This document shows positions 23,810-34,100 of a DNA stretch of 64,000 nucleotides, one piece after another (position 1 is the first letter of the stretch; each line of letters starts with the position of its first letter). Under the pieces are notes generated by a model. The model was not told the DNA's origin. It did no database searches and saw nothing but the letters and a program-made list of their open reading frames with translations. Source of the stretch: Cyanobacteria bacterium UBA6446 (GTDB lineage: Bacteria > Cyanobacteriota > Vampirovibrionia > Gastranaerophilales > Gastranaerophilaceae); contig DJOE01000019.1 of the NCBI GenBank assembly GCA_002438405.1, forward strand, positions 372 through 64,371, written 5' to 3'. The position numbers and the translations under genes were made by a program.

Positions 23810-25349
23810 TGAAATAGTTCTATATGATAGGATTGTAAAACGAGAAAATGATTTCAACATGTGGTTTGCATTCCCGGGACCAGAATCATTTGCAATGTCA
23901 TCTTTAGGATACTTATGGCTATATCGTGCAATTGATATGCTTGATGATATTAATATTGAAAGGGTTTATTCTGATTCAAAAACAACCGCACTATTGAGAG
24001 ATAAAATCGACCTTATCGCAATATCTTTTAATTTTGACATGGATTTTTTGCAAATATTCAAATTCCTAGAATGGAATAATCTTGAATTTAAGGCAAAAGA
24101 CAGATTAGATTCTGATCCCCTAATTTTTGCAGGTGGACCTGTTATTACATCTAACCCAGAACCTTACAAAGCGTTTTTTGATTTCTTTATTATCGGTGAT
24201 GGAGAAGACGTAAATCTGGAAGCCGTAAGAACTTGCAAAGAGAATAAAGGAAAACCTAAAAGTGAAATTCTAAAGCTTTTAAGCGAGATTGAGGGTGTTT
24301 ATGTTCCAAGCTTAAATCCGACAAAAGTAAAAAAATCAACAAAAAAACTTACCGAATGTATTTATACTCCTATAATCAGCGACAAAGCATTTTTTCCAAA
24401 AACATTCATTCTTGAAGTAGAAAGAGGTTGTGCAAATCGTTGTGGTTTTTGCCTTGCCTCATATATTAATCTGCCAATAAGATTTGTTCCTTATGAAAAA
24501 CTACTTGAAGCAATTGATTTAGGGCTAAAATATACAAATAAGCTCGCTTTACTAGGTGCACAAGTAACAGCACACCCAAAGTTCAACGAAATTTGCAAAT
24601 ATATTGATGACAAAATCAAAAGTGGTGAAGAAATCGAAATGAGCGTTTCTTCTCTGCGAGTTGATTCATTTAAGCCGGAAATTGTACAAACACTAGTAGA
24701 TGCAGGACAAAAAAATCTTACACTTGCAATTGAAGCAGGGAGTGAAAGACTTAGAAGAGTTATAAATAAAAATTTAAAAGAAGAACAAATTTATAGCGCA
24801 ATTAAAGTTGCCAGAAGTTGTGGACTTAAAGGAATAAAATTCTACGGAATGATTGGTTTACCAACAGAAACCCAAGCTGACATTGAAGAAATCGTAAACC
24901 TTGCAAAAAGAATTAAAGCAAAATATAAAGGATTTGATATCTCATTTGGATTTTCAACTTTTGTTCCAAAAGCAAACGCCCCATTTCAATGGTTTGGACG
25001 AGAAGACGAAAAAAGCTTAGAGAAAAAAGCAAATTATCTAAAAAAAGAACTACATAAAATTGGAGTTCAATCAAGTATATCCAGTGCAAAATGGGATTAC
25101 TACCAAGCCGTACTTTCTCGAGGAGACGAAAGACTAACGGATTATTTGATAGAAGTTTACAATCAAGGTGCAAAGCTCGGTGCATTCAAAAGAGCTGCAA
25201 AACAATTGAAAATTGATACTGATTATTATGCAAACGAAACTTATGCATACGAAAAAACATTACCGTGGGATTTCATTGATATTAACCCTCGGAAAGAATT
25301 TCTAATCCAAGAAAGCAAACGTTTAATTGAAATATCTAAGGAAGATTAA
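23793..25349 (+). CDS. B12-binding-domain radical SAM protein
   Basis: 518 residues. The N-terminal half (about 1-190) resembles a cobalamin-binding domain used in radical SAM enzymes (DLIAISFNFDMDFLQIF, FAGGPVITSNPEP, FIIGDGEDVN). The radical SAM core follows with CANRCGFC (Cys-x3-Cys-x2-Cys), the VSSLRVDSF and IEAGSERLRRVINK strands and GMIGLPTET. It starts at a TTG inside the transporter gene, eight bases after CAGG; no better in-frame start exists nearby. Probably a methylase or related modification enzyme of the TIGR03960 type; the substrate is unknown. It converges with the histidine-phosphatase-like gene, overlapping it by four bases. Confidence 0.82.
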   Translation: MNKQNNEIVLYDRIVKRENDFNMWFAFPGPESFAMSSLGYLWLYRAIDMLDDINIERVYSDSKTTALLRDKIDLIAISFNFDMDFLQIFKFLEWNNLEFKAKDRLDSDPLIFAGGPVITSNPEPYKAFFDFFIIGDGEDVNLEAVRTCKENKGKPKSEILKLLSEIEGVYVPSLNPTKVKKSTKKLTECIYTPIISDKAFFPKTFILEVERGCANRCGFCLASYINLPIRFVPYEKLLEAIDLGLKYTNKLALLGAQVTAHPKFNEICKYIDDKIKSGEEIEMSVSSLRVDSFKPEIVQTLVDAGQKNLTLAIEAGSERLRRVINKNLKEEQIYSAIKVARSCGLKGIKFYGMIGLPTETQADIEEIVNLAKRIKAKYKGFDISFGFSTFVPKANAPFQWFGREDEKSLEKKANYLKKELHKIGVQSSISSAKWDYYQAVLSRGDERLTDYLIEVYNQGAKLGAFKRAAKQLKIDTDYYANETYAYEKTLPWDFIDINPRKEFLIQESKRLIEISKED

Positions 25350-25975
25350 ACTTGCAACGGAACATGGTCTGAATAAACCAAACTTGACCATTTTTCAAAA
25401 TATGTAATTTGAGTTGCACTACCTGTTCTAATAAATATCTTAGACAATTTATCAGCAGGAATACCCAAAGCTCCACAAATCGCAGCTTGAATTACATCAG
25501 GATAAGTTACGATAATAATTCTATTACCGACATTTTCTTCAACCAATCTATCAATAACAGTTTTAATCCTTGCCACAAATTCATCTGAAGCTTCGACAAC
25601 AGAATCAACATTTTTATCCGGATGAAGTAACAAATCTTGAATACCGTCCGGATATTTTTCAAGAATTTGACCAATTGTCATACCATTCCATTGTCCCAAT
25701 CTGCGAGAAGTTAAATCATCAACAACTACATAGTCTTTTTTGAACAATTTAGAAATCATCATAGCAGATTGTCTTGTTCTAACAGCAGGAGAAGTATAAA
25801 TTACATCATTTTTAACAGCTCTTGATTTCAAAAACTTTGTTAAAGATTCTACCTCTTCGATACCAAGTTCTGATAGAGGAGGATAATTCTCAGACTCTGA
25901 AATTCTGCCTTCTTCTGAATATATTGTAGCCCCATGGCTTATAAACGTTATTTTACATTTTCTATTAAAATACAT
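25346..25975 (-). CDS. Degenerate histidine phosphatase (phosphoglycerate mutase-like)
   Basis: 209 residues with a histidine phosphatase fold: PLSELGIEEVESL, IYTSPAVRTRQSAMMIS and LGQWNGMT are all in order. But the catalytic RHG motif reads SHG (TFISHGAT), and the second catalytic His of the usual SHGGV motif is replaced (IIVTYPDVIQAA). The Glu of the LRE motif also appears replaced (TSRRLGQW). The phosphohistidine His is retained but the enzyme is probably inactive or altered. The ATG at 25975 is preferred over a TTG at 25981, with AAAGGAA eight bases upstream. Confidence 0.75.
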   Translation of the reverse strand: MYFNRKCKITFISHGATIYSEEGRISESENYPPLSELGIEEVESLTKFLKSRAVKNDVIYTSPAVRTRQSAMMISKLFKKDYVVVDDLTSRRLGQWNGMTIGQILEKYPDGIQDLLLHPDKNVDSVVEASDEFVARIKTVIDRLVEENVGNRIIIVTYPDVIQAAICGALGIPADKLSKIFIRTGSATQITYFEKWSSLVYSDHVPLQV

Positions 25976-26055
25976 AAGCAATTCCTTTATTTGTTATAAT
26001 TATAGCATAGATTTTGTTTTTGCGATAGTATTAAGTTGATAAAAGGAGGAGCTAC

Positions 26056-26553
26056 ATGAAAGGAAAATCATTCAAATTCGGAGATAATATTTCGACTGAC
26101 CATATTGCCCCAGGAAGACTATATCACCTAAGATCAAACTTGCCTGAATTTGCAAAACACGTATTGGAAGATGCAGATGAAACATTCGCATCAAGAATGA
26201 AAAAAGGGGATTTTGTTGTCGCAGGTAGCAATTTCGGACTTGGTTCATCTAGAGAACATGCTCCTTTGATTATAAAAATTGCAGGAGTCGGAGCCGTTTT
26301 AGCAAAATCTTTTGCAAGAATTTTTTACAGAAATGCAATTAATATCGGACTTTTAGCCATTGAATGCGATACAGATGCAATTGATGATGGCGATGAATTA
26401 GAACTTGATATTGAAAAAGGAATTATTACCGATTTGACAAATGGTTCAATCATTCAAATAGAACCGCTTCCACCTGTTATGATTAAACTTTTGAAGGACG
26501 GTGGACTAGTTGAACATATTAAAAAGAACGGAGATTTTAAACTAACCGACTAG
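26056..26553 (+). CDS. leuD: 3-isopropylmalate dehydratase small subunit family protein
   Basis: 165 residues, the swivel domain of aconitase-type dehydratases. FGDNISTDHIAPGRLYH, the GSNFGLGSSREHAP substrate loop and AKSFARIFYRNAINIGLL are conserved. The short form is typical of archaeal-type/homoaconitase small subunits, so isopropylmalate, homoaconitate or dimethylmalate could be the substrate. The large subunit (leuC-like) is not in the window. A strong Shine-Dalgarno (AAAAGGAGG) precedes the ATG. The gene may be expressed alone; the symbol is given by family only. Confidence 0.8.
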   Translation: MKGKSFKFGDNISTDHIAPGRLYHLRSNLPEFAKHVLEDADETFASRMKKGDFVVAGSNFGLGSSREHAPLIIKIAGVGAVLAKSFARIFYRNAINIGLLAIECDTDAIDDGDELELDIEKGIITDLTNGSIIQIEPLPPVMIKLLKDGGLVEHIKKNGDFKLTD

Positions 26554-26654
26554 TTGAAAATTTTCAATCTTGGCTACAATATCTTAATATATTGAGTTTT
26601 TAGAAAAGATATTATATTCTAAAATAGAATACAATTACAGTAAGGGGAGAAAAC

Positions 26655-27947
26655 ATGAATATCCAAGAACGCATGGACAGCATTAATGGCGTAATTAAAC
26701 AAATCGCAGAATTTATACAAAACCATGAAGATATAAAAACAGATTTTAATGAATATTTAAGAACAATCGGAGCAAGTACCAAAACAGGTGTACCTCTACA
26801 AACTGCTTGCTTTAGCTATATCCTTGAACGTAATCTTGGAGAAGATTTGAAAAGTATTCCTGAATTATATTTAGAAAATACAAAAGGACTTGACAAAGAT
26901 ACAAAAGACATTGTTGAAGCAATCAATAATTCAATCTCTTCTGTTTTTGAAATCAAAAAAGTTACTAAAACAGGTTTTGACTTATTAAATATCGTCAATG
27001 AACGCAGATATATGATTACATCTTTGATGAAAATGACAGCATTCAGAGGAATAGGTTCAGGCGATTATATTATCGCTCGTATCGTGAATATCAATGGAGA
27101 TTACTATTTGTTAGAAATTTCCGGAGTCCTTCCTGCAACCAGAAAAGACGATGCTTATAGATTTGCAGTAGCAAAAATCATTCAAAATCCGGAACTTGTT
27201 TATTTGGATAATCCTGAAAAACAAAAAGAAATTGAAGAAGATGTTGCTGAAATCTATCAAAAATTTATGGATTTCTTTGGAACAACTGAAATTATCACAA
27301 CTAACAAATGTGCAGATGATTTAATCAGTGTTTTCAATGATTATGCAGAAGATGGCAAAAAAGAAGATTACAAAGACCTAATCCAAGAACCTGAAGAATA
27401 CAAATATTTTGCTGTTTCTGAGTTCAACAACTCCTATGACAATTTCTTAGAAAATTCTCTAGGCGGTTTTTCTTCTCACAAAGAAACTTATGATGTAGGT
27501 ATAATTTATGATAAGGAACTTGGTTTATATGCAATTCCATTCTATGGAACATTTAACAATATTTTCGAAGTTAAAGATTATACAAAAATTCTTAACTATG
27601 ATGCTTGTATCAAATATTTCTTAGAAAACGATAAATACTCTGCAAACTTAATCAGAATGGTTGCAGACAAACACAAAAACTTTATGGAAATTGTTAACTC
27701 CGTTCTTGCTAAAAACTACACTTTAGAGGAACTTCTAAAAAAATACAAACGCAGATATGTTGATAACAAAATTATTTCATCAACAACAGTATTGTATCGT
27801 TCAAAAGTATTTTCAAATACCCTTGGAATCATAGAAGATAACGAAAACAAACCGGAAATAGATACTTCTAAAAAAATTGGAAGAAATGACCCATGTCCTT
27901 GCGGTAGCGGTAAAAAATATAAAAAATGCTGCGGGGCAAATTTATAA
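26655..27947 (+). CDS. SEC-C motif protein
   Basis: 430 residues. The last 25 residues are a SEC-C zinc-binding motif (RNDPCPCGSGKKYKKCCG), as at the C-terminus of SecA and many unrelated proteins. The remaining 400 residues are acidic, mostly alpha/beta, and not recognised. AAGGGGAG eight bases upstream of the ATG supports the start. The gene sits just upstream of recN, which begins 16 bases after its stop, so the two may be cotranscribed. Its function is unknown. Confidence 0.72.
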   Translation: MNIQERMDSINGVIKQIAEFIQNHEDIKTDFNEYLRTIGASTKTGVPLQTACFSYILERNLGEDLKSIPELYLENTKGLDKDTKDIVEAINNSISSVFEIKKVTKTGFDLLNIVNERRYMITSLMKMTAFRGIGSGDYIIARIVNINGDYYLLEISGVLPATRKDDAYRFAVAKIIQNPELVYLDNPEKQKEIEEDVAEIYQKFMDFFGTTEIITTNKCADDLISVFNDYAEDGKKEDYKDLIQEPEEYKYFAVSEFNNSYDNFLENSLGGFSSHKETYDVGIIYDKELGLYAIPFYGTFNNIFEVKDYTKILNYDACIKYFLENDKYSANLIRMVADKHKNFMEIVNSVLAKNYTLEELLKKYKRRYVDNKIISSTTVLYRSKVFSNTLGIIEDNENKPEIDTSKKIGRNDPCPCGSGKKYKKCCGANL

Positions 27948-27963
27948 TACAAAATAGCAAATT

Positions 27964-29613
27964 ATGATTAAACAGTTAAAACTAAAAGATTACATTTTAA
28001 TAGATGAACTGTGTGCCAATTTTGATGACAAATTAAACATTATTACTGGTGAAACAGGTGCCGGAAAAAGTATTCTTTTGAATGCTATTGACTTGGTATT
28101 TTCTTCACGAGTTTCGAAAGATGTCATCAAAACAGGTTGTGACAAGGCAACTATTGAAATTGTTTTAGAAAATACTAAACATGATTTGTCAAAAATATTT
28201 GAAGAAAACGGAATTGATAACTTAGGTTCTGAAATCATTATCACCAAAGAAATTACTCAAAGCTCTGTTCGTTCAAGAATAAATGGGACTTTAGTAAACC
28301 AAGAATTAATAAAGAATTTGAGAACTCTGTTTGTAGATATTCACTCTCAACACCAAACATACACATTTCTTCAACCGCAATACCATATAAATCTTCTTGA
28401 TTCTTACGGGAAAGATGATTATGGACATATTCTTCAAGAATACAAGGAAAAATTTAAGACCTACGAAACTTTGATTAAACAACTTGAAGATTCTAAAAAT
28501 TGCGCAAACGCAACAGAATCTCAGATTGAGTTTTTAAAATTTGAAATAAATGAAATTGAAGAAGCAAATATCCAAAGTGCAGAGGAAGAAGAGGAATTAA
28601 ATAAAGAACTTGAAGTTTTAGAAAATGCCGAAAAACTAAAAGAGTTAACAGGAAGTTCTTATTGGGCTATAAATGGTGATGATGGCTCAATTCTTGAGGC
28701 TATGAGCCAAATTAAGATGGACATCTCAAAAGCTGCAAATTATGATAGTTCTTTAGAAGAAGTAAGCCAACAATTTGTTGATGCTCTCGAAAACCTAAAA
28801 GATATCTCTTCAACATTAAGAGATTACAGTCAAAATCTTGAAAATGACACTCAAAGATTAAATGATATACAAGAAAGACTATTTATCTTTGATAAACTCA
28901 AACGGAAATATGGTGGAACGTTAGAATCTGTATTAAAAAGCTATAATGAATTTTGTGAAGAACTTTCAACAATTGAATTTTCTACCCAAAACATTGAAAA
29001 GCTTGAAGATGAGATAAAAAAACAAAAAGAAGAACTAACTCAACTTGCCGCTAAAATCACTGAGAATAGAGAAAATTATGCTCAAGTTTTATCAGTACTT
29101 ATTCAAGACAAACTTGCAGTTTTAGAATTACCAAAAGCAAGATTTGAAATCAGAATTACTCCTAAAGAACTTTCTTCAAATGGAGCCGACAATGTTGAAT
29201 TTATGATTTCTACAAACGTTTCTGAAGATTTAAAACCGCTTGCTAAAGTAGCCTCTGGAGGTGAAATTTCAAGAGTTATGCTTGCGATAAAATCAATCTT
29301 TGCACAAAATGATGACATTGATACTGTTATTTTTGATGAAATTGACACAGGAATTTCCGGCAAGGCATCACAGAGTGTAGCAGAAGAGATTGTTGAATTG
29401 AGCAAATCTCACCAAGTTATCGTCATCACGCACCAAGCAATAATAGCATCAAAAGCAGACAAACATTTCTATGTAAGAAAATCACAAGAAGACGAAACTA
29501 AAGTAGAAGTTTATGTTCTAACAGGTGATAACAAGATAAAAGCCCTAGCAGAACTTGCAGGTGGAGAAATAAACGAACAATCAATTGAATTTGCAAAATC
29601 TCTTTTATCATAA
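27964..29613 (+). CDS. recN: DNA repair protein RecN
   Basis: SMC-like ATPase in double-strand break repair, 549 residues. Walker A GETGAGKS near residue 30, long coiled coils (about 160-360), the ABC signature VASGGEISRVMLA and Walker B VIFDEIDTGISG are in order, with the H-loop VITHQAIIASKAD. The ATG is not preceded by a Shine-Dalgarno; TATAAT at 27943-27948 would give a leader of only about nine bases, or translation may be coupled to the upstream gene. A terminator follows at 29617-29639. Confidence 0.95.
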   Translation: MIKQLKLKDYILIDELCANFDDKLNIITGETGAGKSILLNAIDLVFSSRVSKDVIKTGCDKATIEIVLENTKHDLSKIFEENGIDNLGSEIIITKEITQSSVRSRINGTLVNQELIKNLRTLFVDIHSQHQTYTFLQPQYHINLLDSYGKDDYGHILQEYKEKFKTYETLIKQLEDSKNCANATESQIEFLKFEINEIEEANIQSAEEEEELNKELEVLENAEKLKELTGSSYWAINGDDGSILEAMSQIKMDISKAANYDSSLEEVSQQFVDALENLKDISSTLRDYSQNLENDTQRLNDIQERLFIFDKLKRKYGGTLESVLKSYNEFCEELSTIEFSTQNIEKLEDEIKKQKEELTQLAAKITENRENYAQVLSVLIQDKLAVLELPKARFEIRITPKELSSNGADNVEFMISTNVSEDLKPLAKVASGGEISRVMLAIKSIFAQNDDIDTVIFDEIDTGISGKASQSVAEEIVELSKSHQVIVITHQAIIASKADKHFYVRKSQEDETKVEVYVLTGDNKIKALAELAGGEINEQSIEFAKSLLS

Positions 29614-29616
29614 ATA

Positions 29617-29640
29617 AAAACCGGCAAAATACCGGTTTTA
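29617..29640 (+). terminator. recN terminator
   Basis: 8-bp stem AAAACCGG / CCGGTTTT with a seven-base loop, four bases after the recN stop. Confidence 0.8.
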
Positions 29641-29675
29641 AATTTAGAATAATAAATGATGAATGATGAATATAA

Positions 29676-30593
29676 CTAATTTTCAATAAAATCTTTCATG
29701 TGATTAGTTTTTGAAAATTTTCGCATTTTAGTTAATGCATTTTCTTCAATTTGTCTAATCCTCTCTTTTGAATACCCGAGCATGCCCCCAAGTTCAGCTA
29801 ACGTCTTAGGTTTCTCAGAATTTATACCGAAACGATGAGTAATTACTCTTTTTTCTCTTTCTGTTAACACATTGAACAATTCAGGAATTCCGAGCTTCAA
29901 AAAAGTGTCTTTCGTTTGCTCCTCCGGATTGTTGCATGACTTATCTTCAATAAAATCTCTCAAACACAAGTCATCAGTAACAGAAGTTTCTAAACTAATA
30001 GGCTCTAAAATTATTGAATCTCGAATTTTTCTAAGCTTTGATATTGAAACACACAAAAAATCAGCAAGTTCTTGTTCTGTTGGTTCTCTACCTAAATCAG
30101 AAGACAAAATTGCATAAGCGGATTTATATCTTCTAATTTTATCAGCCATGTGGACAGGAATTCGAATTGTCTTGGAATGATTTGCGATTGCCCTTATAAT
30201 AGATTGCTTAATCCACCATGTTGCATAAGTTGAAAACTTAAAATTTTTAGAATAATCAAATTTCTCAGCTGCCCTAATCAATCCGATAGAACCCTCCTGA
30301 ACCAAATCCATGAATAACACACCTTGCCCAACGTACCTTTTTGCAATGCTCACAACAAGTCGTAAATTTGCTTGAATAAGTTTACGTTTGGCTACTGCAT
30401 CTTTTTTCTCTTTGATAAGTTTGCCCAACTGCTTCTCTTCTTCGGTTTTAAGAAGTTTTATTTTCCCTATTTCTTTCAAATAAAATTGCAAAATATCATC
30501 TTCATGTGCAATTGAATTAAAAGTCTTAATTTCTTCACCGGTATTTTCGTCATAATTATACGGACTAATCTCTCTCAACAAATTTAAACTCAC
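29676..30593 (-). CDS. RpoD/SigA-like (group 2) RNA polymerase sigma factor
   Basis: 305 residues without region 1.1. Region 1.2 (DDILQFYLKEIGKIKLLKTEEE), region 2 (DLVQEGSIGLIRAAEKFDYSKNFKFSTYATWWIKQSI), region 3 and region 4.2 (TLAELGGMLGYSKERIRQIEENALTKMRKF) are all present. It is shorter than a primary sigma factor, so it is more likely a cyanobacterial-style group 2 sigma than the housekeeping one, though some lineages use a short SigA. It starts at a GTG with GGAGGAG five bases before. It recognises promoters of the TTGACA/TATAAT class by family, not FliA-type ones. Confidence 0.85.
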   Translation of the reverse strand: MSLNLLREISPYNYDENTGEEIKTFNSIAHEDDILQFYLKEIGKIKLLKTEEEKQLGKLIKEKKDAVAKRKLIQANLRLVVSIAKRYVGQGVLFMDLVQEGSIGLIRAAEKFDYSKNFKFSTYATWWIKQSIIRAIANHSKTIRIPVHMADKIRRYKSAYAILSSDLGREPTEQELADFLCVSISKLRKIRDSIILEPISLETSVTDDLCLRDFIEDKSCNNPEEQTKDTFLKLGIPELFNVLTEREKRVITHRFGINSEKPKTLAELGGMLGYSKERIRQIEENALTKMRKFSKTNHMKDFIEN

Positions 30594-30672
30594 ATTCTCC
30601 TCCTGCTATAAACGATAAATCCTACTTTACAGACAAAGACGAAAGAAATAAAAAAAAGTTTCAACAAAACAC

Positions 30673-30701
30673 TTGACATTAAAAATTGTTCTTGATAATA
30701 T
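30673..30701 (+). promoter_or_regulatory. tRNA-Val promoter
   Basis: TTGACA (30673-30678), a 17-bp spacer and TAATAT (30696-30701). It predicts a leader of about 60 bases before the mature tRNA. Confidence 0.75.
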
Positions 30702-30768
30702 AAATCTTGCGGAGGGGATTAAAACCGAAGCAAACAGTACATTAGCTAGAAATTAAATAGTAATAAAT

Positions 30769-30844
30769 GGGCGTTTAGCTCAGTTGGTAGAGCGTCTCCC
30801 TTACAAGGAGAGGGTCGAGAGTTCGAGTCTCCCAACGCCCACCA
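30769..30844 (+). tRNA. tRNA-Val (anticodon UAC)
   Basis: 76 nt with acceptor GGGCGTT/AACGCCC, D-arm with GCTCAGTTGGTAGAGC, anticodon stem-loop TCTCC-CTTACAA-GGAGA (anticodon TAC) and T-arm with GTTCGAGTC. The 3' CCA is encoded, unlike in the tRNA-Leu and tRNA-Lys of this window. Confidence 0.96.
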
Positions 30845-30849
30845 TTTAA

Positions 30850-30876
30850 AAAAGAGTCTGCAAAGACTCTTTTTTT
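30850..30876 (+). terminator. tRNA-Val terminator
   Basis: AAAAGAGTCT, tetraloop GCAA, AGACTCTTTT and further T. Confidence 0.9.
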
Positions 30877-31117
30877 ATTGCTATAATTGGAATTCAAAAG
30901 TTCGAGTTCACTCAAAAGACAACAAAAGTATATGGAATCTTCTATTACAAATTAACATATTTTACATAGCCTTATTCTTGTGGTTTATTATAGGTGGGAT
31001 TTATATTAAACGTACTTAATAATTTTTAACAACATAACAAATTATTTTATGTTCAGACTTGATATAACTACGTATAACTATGAATAAGTAATAGTAATAA
31101 AGAAAGGGTATGTGTTT

Positions 31118-34100
31118 ATGAAATCGATAAACAACAGAAAAATGATTGCTACGGCACTTGTCATCAGCTTTTTAGCTCAACAATCTTTTATGACTTCAGC
31201 CTTAGCTTCAGACATTTCAGGAGTTACGGGAAATAATGGTGTTTACAATATCAACCCAACTGACGTTATTGGAGGCATGGGTTTTAGAAAATACGAGAAC
31301 TTCACACTTTCTAAAGGTGATATTGCAAACTTAATTTTTAAATATGGAAAAGACAATGTATCACAGTTTGTTAACCTTGTTGATAACACAATCAACATCA
31401 ATGGTTTAGTTAACACAGTAAGAGATGGTAAATTTTACAACGGGAATGCCGTATTCATCTCTCCTAATGGTATGGTTGTTGGAGAAAGCGGTGTTTTAAA
31501 TGTTGGTTCTTTATCTGTTTATACACCAACACAAGCATCATATAACGCATTTGTTAATAACAAATACAAAGGCGATTTAAATAAAATGCAACAAGGTACT
31601 GCAGATGTAAAAATCGACGGTAAAGTATTTGCAGCAAACAATATCAATATTATTGGTAGAGATGCAGCAGTTGGAACTCACGGAGCTTTAATTGCAGGTG
31701 TTGCAAATCAAGGAATCTTAACTTCAAACAAAGCATCTGATATTTTATTTAATTCACTTGTAAATACCGGAAATATTAAATCTGCTGATTCTTTAGGTTT
31801 ACAAAACGGAAATATCGTAATTAAAACAACAGTTAACGATGGCGGAATTGACATTGCAGGTCTTGTTAAAAACAACGGCAAAGGTAATGTTTCAATCCAA
31901 AATAACGGAACTCAAGAATTAAACATCAGCGGGAAAGTTCAAAATGCTTACGGTAATGTTCAAATCGTTGATAGACAAGCAGGAACAACAATTTCTGGTG
32001 ATATCTCAAACAACAACGGAAGATTAGCAATCAACAATAATAAAGGTCAATTAAATATCACTTCAAAAGCTAACATTTCAAACAAAGGGGATTTAAGAAT
32101 TACTAATAAAGGTGTTGGCGGACAAATTATTGACGGTAACGTTGCTAACAACGGTTTAACTCTTATTTCAAGTAATGCAGGTAATACAGTTATTAACGGA
32201 AACATTCAAAACAAAGACGGAATGTTAACAATCGTAAGTAACGGTTCTGGTCTTGAAATTGGTAAAAATGCAGAAATTTCAAACAACAATAAAATTAAAG
32301 TAACTAACACCGGTAAAAACGGATTCACAATGAATGGTACAATCAAGAATAACGGTTCAACAGCTTTAACAAACTGGAGTGGAGATTACGTTATCGGAGG
32401 TACAATCGCTAACGAAAAAGGTAAAATGAACTTATCAAATGCAAGTTCAAATATGTACATCACAAAAGATGCAGTTATTTCTAACAATGGCGATTTACAA
32501 ATCATCAACTCTGGTAAAAATGGATTGACTATTGATGGTAAAGTTGAAAATTCAAGCACAACTAATGTTTGGAATACAAAAGGAGATATGAACATCAACG
32601 GTTCAATCGAAAATACAAACGGTAAATTAACGGTTACAAATGATGGCAACACATTAAATGTTAATGAAACCGGTAAAATTTCAAATGATAAAACAACTAT
32701 CATCACAAACAATGGTATTGGCGGATTGAATTACACGGGTTCATATTTGAACTCTGGCGATACAATCATTGAAAACAAAGCCGGTGATGCAAATCTTGGT
32801 GGGGATTTAATTCAAAATACTCATAAAATGGTTGTTAAAAACTCTGGTGAGGCTTTAAATATTGGCGGAACAATTACCGGTCAAGATGCAAACATCACAG
32901 TTTATAATACCGGAAAAGACGGAATGGTTGTTAATGGTTCAATCGCAGCAACAGGCAAAGGTGATAACATTTCAATCATCAACAAAAATGGTGATATGGT
33001 ATTTGGAAACGGTGCCGTTTCAATGGATAAAGGTACTATCAATATCGCAAACAGCGGAAACGAAATGTTCTTGAGCGAAAAAAGCTCTATCACTAACAAA
33101 GACGGCAAAGTTTTAATTGGTAATTCTGGAGCTAACGGTGCAAGAATTGATTCTTATATTGAAAACAATGGAGTTACAAATATAACGAACAAAGCCGGCG
33201 ACCTTGTAACAAACGCAATTATCAAAAACCAAAACGGAAAACTTGAAATTGTTAACAATGGTAATAGTTTAACAGTTGGCGGTAACGCAATGATTTCAAA
33301 CAACAGTGATGTAAAAATTGCAAACACTGGTGTTGGCGGAATGAACATCAAAGGTTTTGTAGAAAATAATGGTTCAACAGCTGTTTCTAACTGGAATGGC
33401 GATATGATCATCAGCGGTAAAATTGAAAACCAAGATGGCAAAATGAATATCACAAGTGCAAAACAAAGTAATGGATTACACCTAACAAAAGAAGGCCAAC
33501 TTCTTAATAACAATAGCGAACTTTATATCCAAAATACCGGTAAAAACGGAATGATTTTAGATGGTGAAGTTAAAAACAATTCAACAACTACATTATACAA
33601 TGCAGGCGGGAACTTAGAAGTTAACGGTCTTGTTCAAAACAAAGGCGAATTGATGGTTTCAAACAGAGGTCAAGAATTAGTTGTTGGTAAAGACGCAATT
33701 ATTCAAAATGATGGTAAAACAACTATCAGAAATAACAGTATCAAAGGTATGACTATCGGTGGTACTATCCTTAACCAAAACGATACTCTTAATATCGAAA
33801 ATACTGCAGGATACTTGAAAACAGATAAAGATTCTCAAATCATTAACAGAAAAGCAGATATCAATATCACAAATTCAAGTGGTGGAGCTATGACACTTGA
33901 CGGAAGCATTTACAATGTTGAGGGGGATAATATCAACCTTAAAAATACAAGTTCTCGTGGTGGAATTGTAGTTGACGAAAATGCTTTAATCAACACTCAA
34001 GGTGATGTGAATATGGAAAACTATGGTATTCACGGAATCAGGGTAAGAGGTAAAGTTGCAGCAAATGATATCAACATTGGAAACAAAGACTCTCACGTAT

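Larger units (their letters stand above)
30594..31111. other. Intergenic region with tRNA-Val and the adhesin leader
   Basis: Between the sigma factor gene and the adhesin gene. It holds the tRNA-Val unit with its promoter and terminator, then about 235 AT-rich bases (30877-31111) with no coding potential that presumably carry the adhesin promoter. A GTTCGAGTTCACTC stretch at about 30900 resembles a tRNA T-arm but no tRNA can be folded there. Confidence 0.6.

Noticed and set aside
23793..25349. Radical SAM protein as the maturase of the 115-residue Cys-tail protein
   Set aside because: The genes are about 9 kb apart on opposite strands, and the protein has the domain layout of a general B12-radical SAM family with no peptide-recognition domain visible.
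30890..30920. Second tRNA-like T-arm sequence after tRNA-Val
   Set aside because: Only a GTTCGAGTTC-like stretch is present; no acceptor or anticodon stem can be formed.
32386..33513. Several long minus-strand reading frames inside the adhesin gene
   Set aside because: They mirror the repetitive, strand-biased codon use of the adhesin gene and carry no family features.
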